From NCBI RefSeq assembly GCF_000372465.1, contig NZ_AQUZ01000008.1:62141-126140 (forward strand): a stretch of DNA of 64,000 bases, written 5' to 3'. The notes under the pieces were generated by a model. That model had not been told where the DNA came from. It worked only from the letters and a program-made list of their open reading frames with translations, and did no database searches. How positions within the stretch are numbered: the stretch's first letter is position 1; each line of letters starts with the position of its first letter. Source of the DNA: Kribbella catacumbae DSM 19601 (GTDB lineage Bacteria > Actinomycetota > Actinomycetes > Propionibacteriales > Kribbellaceae). The translations under genes were made by a program, and so were the position numbers. Shown one piece after another: positions 12,001 through 18,457 of the stretch.

Positions 12001-12503
12001 GTGCGGATCGTTTCAGGGTCAAGTTGTCCGGTCACACTTTTGCGGTGACCGTCGGGTTGGGGCGGCTTCCCGAAGGGATGTATTCGAGAGTCAGTTTCGA
12101 ACCCGGGTCACTGGATCCGGCCATCACGGTGTCGGATCGGCTGAGCCTCGATCTGGACAGGCGGTACGCCGCTCGGTGCGGTTGGCTCGAACTCGCGGCT
12201 GTGGCTGCCTTGGTCAACACGGTGGCCGTCGACGGCGGCAGGGTACGGCGTGGTGTTCCTCAGCCTGGCGAGGGGAACGCTCCTATGGAGGCCCTGTTCT
12301 GGGCGACCTCTCCCCTGGACCAAGGGCGCATCACCCCTGCGCTGCGGGTCGAGGCGGAGCTGGTGTTGCGTGGGTTCCTCGGCGCGCGGATGGGCCAGGT
12401 CGGTGAGCGGGAGTACGAGATCTCCGTGCGGCTGGCGGCACGGGTCGTCGAAGCCACTCTGATCGACCAGGATCTGCGCTGGCAGCACTTCCGGTATCAC
12501 TAA
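3..12503 (+). CDS. Giant multidomain protein, 5'-truncated by window edge (polymorphic-toxin-like)
   Basis: The frame is open from the first complete codon at base 3, so the true start lies upstream; at least 4,166 residues are in the window. The first third (to about 4.1 kb) alternates beta-rich stretches with long Gly/Ser-rich loops (near 970-1110, 1640-1760, 2660-2760 and 3360-3480). A module near 4233-4952 recurs at 9150-9848. Hydrophobic segments lie near 6960-7050, 7310-7440, 7740-7840 and 8090-8230, separated by charged helical stretches. The last 2.5 kb is Ala/Arg-rich helix ending in a degenerate module copy. The architecture recalls actinobacterial giant proteins of the CpnT/WXG100 toxin type, but no toxin fold was recognised and the N-terminus is missing. 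The function is therefore not assigned. Release or surface display is an inference. Confidence 0.85.
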   Translation: MGHLELRSEVRSAEPLGAAGREHWQEALRVGFSGASGNQSFGRGRSASVDGGIAGLAGHNLFGFGLDLKPPTVSASYRTGRSASQSAGGVGIHVGVQRFTGPTQGYHTFIHHEVKVVLRDEVVTVVKGNSEALLRFKANEAYRHGLAVDPKVLRKDENGEPLLVDGRQSIDGDPSPKAIVPGRRLEFPDWAKELGGAGPWAVQAFTGGDEALRDVMRYLSQQGYLPRLDVDDVPDLSRPAGTDPVEWRGQLANLTELRAQFSALRLETGYDIAAQTGLEFTVVRTRLGHAAESRTLRIDVARDFGKAGRPKVTTSESVVILSIGSNTAGRSGGGSTSVGLAARVAAQLGSPSGFGKAGFARDWSLRGRSAGWSSGGTANQVTLVESTSPVAVFHVPHTLTVTEVESGHEVHHGAQGFGARVSMDSDLLPSDETPAGTPSVAIKGEVKSNILDRGILLGLSAGDLQKELPAAISADPIARRHVATFLNPRNLIAHPEWTQTAYRTRTVVRGGVVPRVAGVSVTGEIHDAKFVAVTDGVGGDINFAMGSHGSDRGTNSGSGLSGSLGGGAGGRAGELGGSRSSNVSQSRGSLQIWGDERLTIEVGRQYVFQAAVDFQLAVTDGPVLGNLATRIAAESADGMALFQLPERDALRFYASNELDLPLHQVADVVERFINRKVSIDRGTLTSLIRRYHSARTAAVAAGEPIPVLSEKHSAQVMAAELGKAVGLAVAEQRLDEVLVQAEEVVATVQKVSLPEYDETTMGDSLVESAGLSDQKGPVRLLDSVTRLVSQVLGHPADSDLVLAESLYVDLAGKRWWGRIDDMLDPGGFVRSYLSTSTDGSTQQKITVRIKAWFKEDTAQSLGETAEVVALAQDYEYKEASHAEAGGQATGVRGSYSTGHGGSSTVGTDRSGGVRATVGTQLTELKRKGSFGAMARIQRELLLEIEVVGEPVETSGQLRRGIESAVRRADAVDQTESVELSGQVVQLIPAALVSHETSVLPRTSLVDHRKVRLPSNYKVAGTVAFGRGNARKNELVDALAKELGGRVHRVELENLFSASGRKAKFPAMATEDGYRLVPLPVPGRPRQVVQVRVQAQVYDAELVAGPMGDSEIGQVNRSQHTTSTAVSLGRALPLSGGLSTNGSEGSPLQREGLNGGVSVGEQVTDRVSDTSGVRRERSRFEKGDDVVIVRLRVGYNLWFEKKRLLNDGGERRIRDEVKKPWAATGEAYVTMFKHQYDAMRAEQESLGSGPAGRSGVSQYLTMRPWVIADPRQPSRVLTDALTRAHERRVELRLTVTEADGTDRSYVVSPDGRLHGDERDGGFAEDFATVHPRLVQLAEENGIDLRALHASRSTGKSFSETIRDALKELKVSTDLSAGLRFPTEERPRPGQAPTGQSHQASGPSTPPVIPVTDGGASGNAAALGRMATTEGRTQERVAEVETSLRGLLAGVLIGPAEFASVAGLDRVDRIDAMSWRVWRGGRSHDVAFRVGPVARHALAGFAPAPDGFGTTVTVSPLLIGDAEVLSAVGHELRELSELPPSEQSALNAGPDVLVPGPARADGVLPSPHDRGREAQLALLGWVADRVPASESAAGVRADLALLDAVIDLGLLPGAEGADQRLAMLDPAVEARLRSWMSWVTDDAGQIAGTVHHTPVAGHEQAAAVMQTGQAPRQGAGTDPHYRVAGPSRGAEAPTGLTAAHLWRLLDRQRAQWPIDVELHVVQVEEELVEISRAAVHDLVEGVYVGEQEDGRAVVALAGDRYPTEEAALTAVSQALLEHFGPRVLQAGDWQAVLDRVTALREEAFYPHLLARSTAKLAGLSEPEAAFALLSKRQPEVLRAWWATLLLEELRPALSESGLTIGNRNDAADRLGRAIERTAVAQVGRPARTYREQARGGPGSIHRSRFRGDGRTEPAPAAVRATAHGLPAEIAAAVARAQEGRSEATVRRVAITGDRFTIGLSSGEVISTQFEVTGDFTNAGPIRWEQLDGSAAWASITLSPRAQDDIIGRALANAAAQVVAAYQGESRRDQAWAGRRAEVAFLVAQLEVEGLGSGLSSRPYDLSNLRSELRLLLHHMNKDEKQPHGLPPLPPDLRHRVEQVLRRDPARVWVADNLLPWLNGIEDLVIEGTPAVRRLKPSNADVTAGEVIPSEHRAVDAFLHRLFQQFAAQPASLAGHGDSPARLKLLREQPLLRHLVDRYGAGEAIELGRLGPEDFAFWMDTEDRQAVADVFAQLASLVAQRDQAASWWQRRAAASDFAELAATLGLQSVDGNLRAALPSELSAAVAALKPGLAQRLQNVIENGVTALPSIRSELVLGFVETAPPGVVSAVVLVQSGRVGLAAAVLGGTALAWPARALVNRYTDAADERAKSDRRSYRRDLEDITRSRKRAGLVDSVLTPYQRLLETVSGQAGWQPEGPNPRRAPLTPPGITVPPATAPWWTFPLRTAVPVAAAALPLAIVVPPVAVGAIIGLAAAVAGTAQYRFARLQARLDDERRARDYEWRSWRQLVSDMRLAADALERLRALSNELPAGGAHLLEPVWDLEGPIGQAGRDVPAKAVFAARELLMSAVPFAQRTASIYVQQQLASAGAALLEALVRLGAIGVVSGVIEALLAEANRHAVDRRMHNWVELLRTEIQAQSDLITDPVLARFDEILETLRAKRAAEEGQATSLPAMVAPQIPPEQPWSPVLHPEREASTGRRWYVLGSVAIGGAGIGVAAAMVHAYDLDPVYLDLAWVAGLWQPVSYYTKYLRRRMRVQEDFAERDRSTERRSADEVERDRAAANYLTHHVGRFQDLVDGRRPRSRDLPAGTPLAAFIEGAYRDLDDHLAGNVEERYRQSPELLRLLEELSGLDGERDRLQGLLDDGGHHDIAPLAETLIAISDALSQYATAAQRHGVDPQVRLSGPSGYPVSDSVLHHDPLHARNLMDLTWGPGRHHRPGVEAENAALIAAKVEQATSGRYGPISAADVRAKAEAGRRLVDIAADLVYELQRRRVPSWMARDTVRARALRAKVEFYRTLTADHARAVPARLSWLAQTPATGPSAPPALPAGHDGGSGNAAALGRMATTEGRTQHRVADVERSLRNLLAGDLIELAEFARTAGLERIEPIDAMAWRVWRAGQSHEVVFGVGVVADHALAGFAPTEGGVGTTVTVSPLLVGDAEVLSAVGHELRELSELRTSGADVFVPGPARADGARPSAHDWGRETQLALLGWAADRVPESEPAAGVRADLALLDAVTHLGLLPGTEGADQRLAMLDQSVAARIRTWMSSVTGDADRISGLVEQAPAVGQEQMAAAVGSSLDALRVASRPDRTARAAAVADARDALALAMIAAGPEAPGEQPVRGLAAAVVRTGLSMPVEELDEFAERGWWELARRSVPAAGGAILAWAQQLAGEILQQARPLEAVVHREVLDIARESGSVAAAAQRAADTIDAYLLDETVPANQLLRRRADRALQLFLLTRAERLDSETMRLRAGRAIRLAARAAGVRGIENTQAGGEVEVAVAAVATFLRARTAERARVARTEAEERLIFATYAPRFGYESEQAIALVHDALKTWSGSTTPDSDQSRHQIAPAPRLSPAAETDGTAMQKAVAALTVVFLAEQEQRPRAIDHAVDRLLAARSLGDRLDQAAVTSLEKAMDLGLGPDEEATSRAAADAAAVLSLDLMAASARDRAASARWIQLVVTAAAQVWSTDEPARAEGAAAETAWQIVSFWSGERTMTEAASLLIWASTVLAATESDPALTTLRAVLAAAPAVGLGAASRLAAEAFDSVATWYGDSTEPAQQRATRAITEAMTSWASDGPQLQQIQAEAASGWISPVTDAAQRAFDTFQAYLLGKNGPDQDPLRMRADHALQHLLLISEQHDIQNTAQEALVALRATAPGTELVEAVLRIRAADYMRSARLLAKAAVAFTIDERRPDTALRAIEVIQDERTDWTASIPADAPDNVRAARLEPTPAGPARTALSPATEAPVARKVAGWAGEWLREHTSKVEVLVADPGPGADRFRVKLSGHTFAVTVGLGRLPEGMYSRVSFEPGSLDPAITVSDRLSLDLDRRYAARCGWLELAAVAALVNTVAVDGGRVRRGVPQPGEGNAPMEALFWATSPLDQGRITPALRVEAELVLRGFLGARMGQVGEREYEISVRLAARVVEATLIDQDLRWQHFRYH
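4233..4952 (+). repeat. Intragenic module copy 1 of the giant protein
   Basis: This 240-residue module begins DGGASGNAAALGRMATTEGR, continues through VTVSPLLIGDAEVL and VGHELRELSEL, and ends near the SWMSWVTDDA segment. It is repeated with high identity at 9150-9848. It contains about ten residues after ELSEL that the second copy lacks. HELRE resembles the first half of a zincin HExxH motif, but there is no second histidine at the expected place, so protease activity is not claimed. Confidence 0.85.
9150..9848 (+). repeat. Intragenic module copy 2 of the giant protein
   Basis: Starts DGGSGNAAALGRMATTEGR and again contains VTVSPLL, GDAEVLSAVGHELREL, VPGPARADG and GLLPGTEGADQRLAMLD. It sits about 4.9 kb after copy 1. 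The two differ by scattered substitutions and a short deletion after ELSEL. Weaker relatives of the same module appear near 5815-6050 (ending ASITLSPRAQDDIIGRAL) and 11920-12240 (AITVSDRLSLDLDR), where the HELRE box is lost. Confidence 0.85.
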
Positions 12504-12615
12504 CAACGCGGCGAGCCGTCGCCGATCGGCAAGTCCTCCGCTCTTTGGCCCAAGCCATCACGTATCGTGCACATGGGCATACTTACGGTCACTGATCGGA
12601 TAGGGTGCAACGGGA

Positions 12616-15600
12616 ATGGCGGTTCACGGGGCTCGGGTACGTCGGCGCGCGGTGGTTGCCGTGCGCATCATGGTGGCATCGGTGCTGCTGTCCGGGACGA
12701 CGCTGATGGCGTTTCCCCAGCAGGCGCAGGCCGCGACCGTGCGGGATTTCGAGCCGCTGTTCAAGGCTCAGGTGAACGGTGCGAACCTGATCACCGGCAA
12801 CACCCTGCTCAGTTGTGACCAGGGCAAATCGGGCTGCGGCAACGTGCAGAACGGCAGCGATACCAGCAACGGGGCGAGTAACAACTCCTGGACGATGCAA
12901 CTGGTCGACACCGACAGCGACGCGGACACCAAGTCGTCCTCCAGTGCCGGGGTCACGCTGCCCGCCGGAGCCCGGGTCCTGTACGCCGGGCTGTTCTGGG
13001 GCGCCGCGCGGTCCGCCGGCAATGGTGGTTCGGGGACGACCTCCGACGGGACCACGATGAAGCTCCGGGTGCCCGGAGCCGCGGCGTACACGGCTGTCAC
13101 TTCGAGCCAGACCGACTATCTGTCGGGCAGCAACCGGGACTACTCGTCGTACGTTGACGTGACCGAGCAGGTGCGGTCGGCGGGCAGCGGTACCTACTGG
13201 GGCGCTGACGTGCCGACCGGTACCGGCGGCGACCGGTACGCCGGGTGGAGTCTCGTCATCAGCTACCAGGACCCGACCGCCCCCCTGCGGGACCTCACCG
13301 TGTTCGGCGGGTACGCGCGGATCACCGGCTCCGATGTCAACCAGACCACGCTCTCGGGGTTCCTGGCGCCCCCGGCCGGCGCGGTGAACGCGCGGTTCGG
13401 GATGGTCGTCTACGAGGGCGACGTCGGCATCACCGGCGACTACTTCGCGGTGAACGGGACCCGGCTCGCGGACACCCTCAGCCCGTCGGCGAACTTCTTC
13501 AGCAGCCGGATCACCGCCGGCGGCGTGAACCTCACCGACCGCGACCCGGCACACGTGAACAACCTCGGCCCGGACGCGAAGGTGGTCGACGCGCCCGGCG
13601 TGATTCCGAACGGCGCGACCTCGGCCGAGGTCACCTTCGCAACCCGCGGCGACGCGTACTACCCGGCCGCGCTGACCACCAGCATCGATCTGTACGCGCC
13701 GACGATCCACGGCGACAAGACCGTGACGAACCTGTCCGGCAACAACCCGGCGAAGGTCGGGGACACGCTCGAGTACACGCTCACCTACTCCAATACCGGT
13801 GACGACGACGCGCTCGGTTCCGTGGTCCGCGACGTACTTCCGCAGAACACGACGTACCTGCCGGGGTCGTTGCGGGTGATCGCGGGCGCCAACGCCGGGG
13901 CGAAGACCGATAGTGCCGGCGATGACCAGGCGGAGTACGTCGGCGGCTCGCGGACGGTGCGGTTCCGGGTCGGTACGGGGGCGAACGTCACCAACGGTGG
14001 ACGGCTGACGACGAATGCCTCCACCACCGTGCGGTTCCGGGTGACCGTCGACCAGGCCGCGGCCGGTACGGCGATCGTCAACACGGGCTTCCTGGACTAC
14101 CGGGGCGAGACGCTCAACAAGCCCTTCAGCTACGAGACCCCGCCGGTCTCGACGCCGGTCGCCGAGTCCGCGGACGTGTCGATCACCAAGACCGCTTCGC
14201 CGGAGCCGGTCGCGGCCGGCCAGAATTTCACGTACACCCTCACGATCGGCAACACCGGGCCGAGCGCCGCGCGGGACGTCGAGGTCACCGACACCCTGCC
14301 GGATGGCGTCGAGCTGGTGTCGGCCGAGGGATGCACCAGGTCCGGTCAGACGCTGAGCTGTGCGCTCGGAGAGCTGGCAGTGAACAGCACGAAGACGCTG
14401 ACGGTGGTCGTCAGAGTGCCGGCGACCACGGCTGCGGGCGGCATCACCAACGTCGCCTCAGTGACGACGAGTACTTCGGATCCGAACCTGGACAACAACA
14501 ACGACTCCGTTGGTTCGACGATCAAGCGGTCCGCCGACCTGCGGCTCACCAAGTCGGTCAGCGCTGAGTCTCCGCTCCCTGGCCAGTCTGTCGGCTACCA
14601 GCTGATCGTGATCAACGACGGACCGTCGACCGCCGACGCGGTACGGATCAGTGACTCTCTCCCGGCTGCCCTGACCATCGGTACGGCGACCGCGACGAGC
14701 GGGAGCTGCGAGGTGGCAGGCAACGACATCACCTGTACGGCGGGCAGCCTCGCGCCTGGCGCGTCGATCACAGTGACCGTCACAGCCACCCTCGACGCCG
14801 GGTACACAGGTGGCCCGCTGACCAACACGGCCCAGGCCGTGAGCGAGACACCGGATCCGAATGACGCCAACAACAAGGACACTGCGACCGTCACCCCGGC
14901 GGCACCGGCCGCTGACCTCAGCGTCAAGAAGGAGACGCTGACCGACCCGGTCGTCGCGGGCCGGCCGATCAGCTACCGGATCACGGTTCGCAACGACGGC
15001 CCGTCGGACGCGCGGAACGTCACCATTTCCGACGACACCCCGGCGACCCTGACCGGGGTCGGCGCAGAGCCGGGCCAGGGCAGCTGCACCGTCACCGATG
15101 GGGCCGTGAGCTGTGCGCTCGGCATGCTGACGGCAGGCTCGACGGCGACTGTGTTCGTCACCGCGACCGTCTCCGAGACCGCCACTGGCACGTTGGCCAA
15201 CAGCGCCACAGTGACCTCGCCGACAAACGACCCGGACCCCGACGACAACACCGGGAAGACGACTGACCCGATCACCGCGTCGGCCGATCTCGCCGTCACC
15301 AAGACAGCCTCGCCGGTACCCGTCATCGCAGGCAGGCCGGTCACCTACACCCTCAAAGTCACGAACTCCGGCCCATCGGCCGCCCGCGAGGTCGTCGTCA
15401 CCGATCCAGTACCGGCTCCGCTCACCTACGCGTCATCGAGTGTCTCGCAGGGCACCTGCGCCTTCGACGACGGCACCGTGCGCTGTGCAGTCGGCACGGT
15501 CGGCGTCGGCGTCACCGTCACGGTGACTGTTGTCGCGAACGTGCCCTCGGGCGCACCGCCGAGCGGGATCGACAACACCGCCACGGTCGCTTCGCCGACA

Positions 15601-18189
15601 CCCGACCCGGTCGAGTCCAACAACACCGCGACGTACACGCTGCTGACCGGTGCTCAGGCCAACATCACATTGTCCAAGACCGTCGATCCAGACCCGGTAC
15701 TGGCCGGTGAGCAGGTCACCTGGACCCTGACCGTCAGCAACGCGGGACCATCCGGCGCCCAGGGCGTGCAGGTCACCGACACCGTGCCGTCGGCCGTTAC
15801 CGGGGTGACTGCGACAGCCACCAACGGTGCGACCTGCGACGTGTCCGATCAGGTCGTGACCTGTGATCGGGCGACCCTCGCCGCGGGCGCCAGCTTCGTC
15901 GTCACAGTGACGGGGACGGTTGCCCGGAGCACCGAGCTCGGGCCGATCGTCAACGCCGCGACGGCGACCTCGAGAACCCCCGAGGATCCCACCGATTCCG
16001 ACAACACGGCGAAGACGCCGACCACGGTGACTACCGCCGCGGACCTCTCGGTGGGCAAGGACGCGCCCGCGACTGTTGTCGCAGGCAACGAGATCACCTA
16101 CCGGCTGACGGTCCGCAACGCGGGTCCGTCCGATGCGGTCGACACCGCGGTGGCCGACAGCCTGCCGGACGGCGTCACGTTCGTCAGCGGAAGCGGGCCG
16201 GGTGGAGCATGCACCCAGGCGCCCGGTGCGTCCGAGCCAGTGGTGCGCTGCCCGGTCGGCCGGTTGGTGCCCGGCGGTTCGCAGGTCATCACGATCAGTG
16301 GAAAGGTAGACCCCGGTCAGCCTGCCGGGACGATCACGAACACCGCCACGGCCAGTTCCCGTACTCCGGACCCGAACGACGGCAACGACACCGGTACGGC
16401 CGACACCCGAGTCGTCACGAGCGCTGACGTCTCGATCACCAAGTCGGTCGAGCCGTCTCCGGTCGTGGCGGGCGCGGAGGCGCAGTACACGCTGACGATC
16501 AAGAATAGTGGGCCCTCGACCGCTCGGCAGGTGGCCGTTACCGATACCTTGCCGGCCGGGCTCACTGCGATCGACGCGATCACACCGGAGGGCTCCTGCA
16601 CGGTCAACGGCCAGGTCGTCACCTGCGGGCTGGGCAGCCTCTCGCCCGAGGCCACGGCTACCGTACTGATCCGGGTTGCCGTCCCTGCGGCGCAGACCGG
16701 CGCGGTAACCAACACGGCGACCGTGACCAGTGAGACACCTGACCCGGACCCGGGCGGCGACACGTCGACGATCGTTACGAAGGTCGACCAGGCGGCGGAT
16801 CTCGAGGTGGTGAAGACCGCCGATCCATCGCCCGCGGTGGCCGGCAGCGGTCTCACCTATCTGCTCACGATCGTCAATCATGGTCCCTCGACGGCGACCG
16901 GTACCGGGCTGACCGACGTACTGCCGGCTGGGCTGACCGTGCTGACGATGGAGCCGTCGCAGGGCGGCTGCACCCTCAACGAGCAAACCGTCGGCTGCGA
17001 CCTCGGCACGCTCGAGCCGGGCGCGTCGGCGACGGTACGGATCACGGGCACGCTGGCCGGAACGTCCACCGGGACCTCGTTGACGAACACGGCGACCGTT
17101 GGGTCGGAGGTGGACGACCCGAAGCCGGAGAACGACAGCAGTACGGTCACTGTGCCGGTGGTGACGTCGGCTGACCTTGTCGTACGGAAGTACGCGGAGC
17201 CGCAACAGTTGGTACCGGGACGTCCGTTCGACTACGCGATCACCGTGGCCAACGAAGGGCCGTCAGTGGCGCGCTCGGTGGTTGTCACCGACGCCGTACC
17301 GGACGGGGTGACGGTTGTGTCGGCGACGTGGGGTACGAACGAGTGTGAGATCAGCGGGCCGAACGTCCGGTGTGAACTCGGCGACCTGCCGTTGGGACAG
17401 GCTGCGATCGACCTGAGTGTGCGCCTGGACGCCGGGTACGACGCGACGACGGTGAAGAACACGGCGCGCGCCACCAGCAGTACGCCGGACCCGACGCCGG
17501 ACAACAACACTTCGACCGTGACGTCGCCCGTCGTACCGCAGGCCGACCTCGGGATCACTAAGGCGATGGCCCCGGCCAATCCGGTCGCGGGTGGCGAGGT
17601 CACGTACACGCTGAAGGTGCAGAACTTCGGGCCGTCGAACGCGCGCGACGTGATCGTCACCGACGAGTTGCCGCGGGCGGTGACCGCGCTGCGGGTGTCG
17701 GCGACCGGGATGACGTGCGTCGTGGAGGATACGCCTGGGCGTGGGCCTGACGATCCTCGAACCGAACAGGTGACCTGCCGGGCCGGGACCTTCACCCTGG
17801 ACGAGACCGGGACGGTGCAGGTCGTGGGGCGGATCGATACCGGGTTCCGGGGCGCGCTTGAGAACGCGGCCCGGGTCGGAGCGGACACCCTCGACCCGGT
17901 CGTAGACAACAACGAAGACACTGTCACCGGAACCGTCACAGCTCCGCCGACCCCACCCACCACACCTCCGCCGACCACGCCTCCTCCCACGACGCCTCCT
18001 CCCACGACGCCGTCTGTGCCGACCCCGACTGTGCCGACGCCGACCCCGACTGTGCCGCCGACGCCGCCGGGTGGCGATCTCGGAGACACCGGTGGTCCGT
18101 TCGGGTGGGGTCTGCTGTTGGCCGCGGGGATCGCAGCCGCAGGTGGCGCGGTTCTCCTGATCGCTGCCCGCCGCAAGCCGCCTGCCTGA
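12616..18189 (+). CDS. Secreted DUF11-repeat surface protein with LPXTG-like sorting tail
   Basis: 1,857 residues. An Arg-rich start and hydrophobic core ending QQAQA-AT (about residue 41) form a signal peptide. Residues about 42-355 form an N-terminal domain found in actinobacterial DUF11 proteins, rich in Ser/Gly/Asp. One isopeptide-domain-like repeat (IHGDKTVTNL) follows, then ten DUF11 repeats of about 124 residues. Each repeat opens ADxxxxK, has a central NxGPS and TDxLP motif, and closes with a TNTAT-type motif and a SxTPDPNxxNN-like stretch. A Pro/Thr linker then leads to LGDTGG, a hydrophobic helix and the tail RRKPP. This has the form of a sortase signal (LxxTG, membrane span, positive tail). 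Role: wall-attached stalk or adhesin, by inference. A sortase is encoded at 57.7 kb. ATG 12616 is chosen because it places the signal peptide correctly. Confidence 0.88.
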   Translation: MAVHGARVRRRAVVAVRIMVASVLLSGTTLMAFPQQAQAATVRDFEPLFKAQVNGANLITGNTLLSCDQGKSGCGNVQNGSDTSNGASNNSWTMQLVDTDSDADTKSSSSAGVTLPAGARVLYAGLFWGAARSAGNGGSGTTSDGTTMKLRVPGAAAYTAVTSSQTDYLSGSNRDYSSYVDVTEQVRSAGSGTYWGADVPTGTGGDRYAGWSLVISYQDPTAPLRDLTVFGGYARITGSDVNQTTLSGFLAPPAGAVNARFGMVVYEGDVGITGDYFAVNGTRLADTLSPSANFFSSRITAGGVNLTDRDPAHVNNLGPDAKVVDAPGVIPNGATSAEVTFATRGDAYYPAALTTSIDLYAPTIHGDKTVTNLSGNNPAKVGDTLEYTLTYSNTGDDDALGSVVRDVLPQNTTYLPGSLRVIAGANAGAKTDSAGDDQAEYVGGSRTVRFRVGTGANVTNGGRLTTNASTTVRFRVTVDQAAAGTAIVNTGFLDYRGETLNKPFSYETPPVSTPVAESADVSITKTASPEPVAAGQNFTYTLTIGNTGPSAARDVEVTDTLPDGVELVSAEGCTRSGQTLSCALGELAVNSTKTLTVVVRVPATTAAGGITNVASVTTSTSDPNLDNNNDSVGSTIKRSADLRLTKSVSAESPLPGQSVGYQLIVINDGPSTADAVRISDSLPAALTIGTATATSGSCEVAGNDITCTAGSLAPGASITVTVTATLDAGYTGGPLTNTAQAVSETPDPNDANNKDTATVTPAAPAADLSVKKETLTDPVVAGRPISYRITVRNDGPSDARNVTISDDTPATLTGVGAEPGQGSCTVTDGAVSCALGMLTAGSTATVFVTATVSETATGTLANSATVTSPTNDPDPDDNTGKTTDPITASADLAVTKTASPVPVIAGRPVTYTLKVTNSGPSAAREVVVTDPVPAPLTYASSSVSQGTCAFDDGTVRCAVGTVGVGVTVTVTVVANVPSGAPPSGIDNTATVASPTPDPVESNNTATYTLLTGAQANITLSKTVDPDPVLAGEQVTWTLTVSNAGPSGAQGVQVTDTVPSAVTGVTATATNGATCDVSDQVVTCDRATLAAGASFVVTVTGTVARSTELGPIVNAATATSRTPEDPTDSDNTAKTPTTVTTAADLSVGKDAPATVVAGNEITYRLTVRNAGPSDAVDTAVADSLPDGVTFVSGSGPGGACTQAPGASEPVVRCPVGRLVPGGSQVITISGKVDPGQPAGTITNTATASSRTPDPNDGNDTGTADTRVVTSADVSITKSVEPSPVVAGAEAQYTLTIKNSGPSTARQVAVTDTLPAGLTAIDAITPEGSCTVNGQVVTCGLGSLSPEATATVLIRVAVPAAQTGAVTNTATVTSETPDPDPGGDTSTIVTKVDQAADLEVVKTADPSPAVAGSGLTYLLTIVNHGPSTATGTGLTDVLPAGLTVLTMEPSQGGCTLNEQTVGCDLGTLEPGASATVRITGTLAGTSTGTSLTNTATVGSEVDDPKPENDSSTVTVPVVTSADLVVRKYAEPQQLVPGRPFDYAITVANEGPSVARSVVVTDAVPDGVTVVSATWGTNECEISGPNVRCELGDLPLGQAAIDLSVRLDAGYDATTVKNTARATSSTPDPTPDNNTSTVTSPVVPQADLGITKAMAPANPVAGGEVTYTLKVQNFGPSNARDVIVTDELPRAVTALRVSATGMTCVVEDTPGRGPDDPRTEQVTCRAGTFTLDETGTVQVVGRIDTGFRGALENAARVGADTLDPVVDNNEDTVTGTVTAPPTPPTTPPPTTPPPTTPPPTTPSVPTPTVPTPTPTVPPTPPGGDLGDTGGPFGWGLLLAAGIAAAGGAVLLIAARRKPPA
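14161..17930 (+). repeat. Ten tandem DUF11 coding repeats
   Basis: Units start near 14164, 14530, 14908, 15280, 15655, 16033, 16420, 16792, 17167 and 17545, a spacing of roughly 370-390 bp. The repeats have diverged (ADVSITK, ADLRLTK, ADLSVKK, ADLAVTK, ANITLSK and so on), so this is an old array rather than a recent expansion. Confidence 0.9.
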
Positions 18190-18196
18190 TCACTGA

Positions 18197-18242
18197 CCCT
18201 GATCCTCCGCCCGTGACACTGCGGCGATGCTGAGGATCAGGG
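18197..18242. terminator. Perfect 11-bp inverted repeat after the DUF11 gene
   Basis: CCCTGATCCTC (18197-18207) pairs exactly with GAGGATCAGGG (18232-18242) across a 24-nt loop that can itself pair CCGC with GCGG. It starts 8 nt after the DUF11 stop. No T-run follows, so it may be a terminator stem or an operator for the downstream SARP gene. Confidence 0.5.
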
Positions 18243-18457
18243 AGGCGACTGTAGGTGATGCCTCACTGTGACCATCGGGCCGTTGAACTTCGCGGCGGTG
18301 GCTCTGAAGAATTCGGGCCTGGGGATTGGTCGGCGTGACGGAACCTCACCGTTGACTGTCGCGTCCGAGCAAAGTGTCCCTAGAGTTCGATCGACGGTCG
18401 CGACGACCGGTGCTGCTCGGCATCAGAGCTGTTCATGCGATGGGAGGGGAACCCGAC

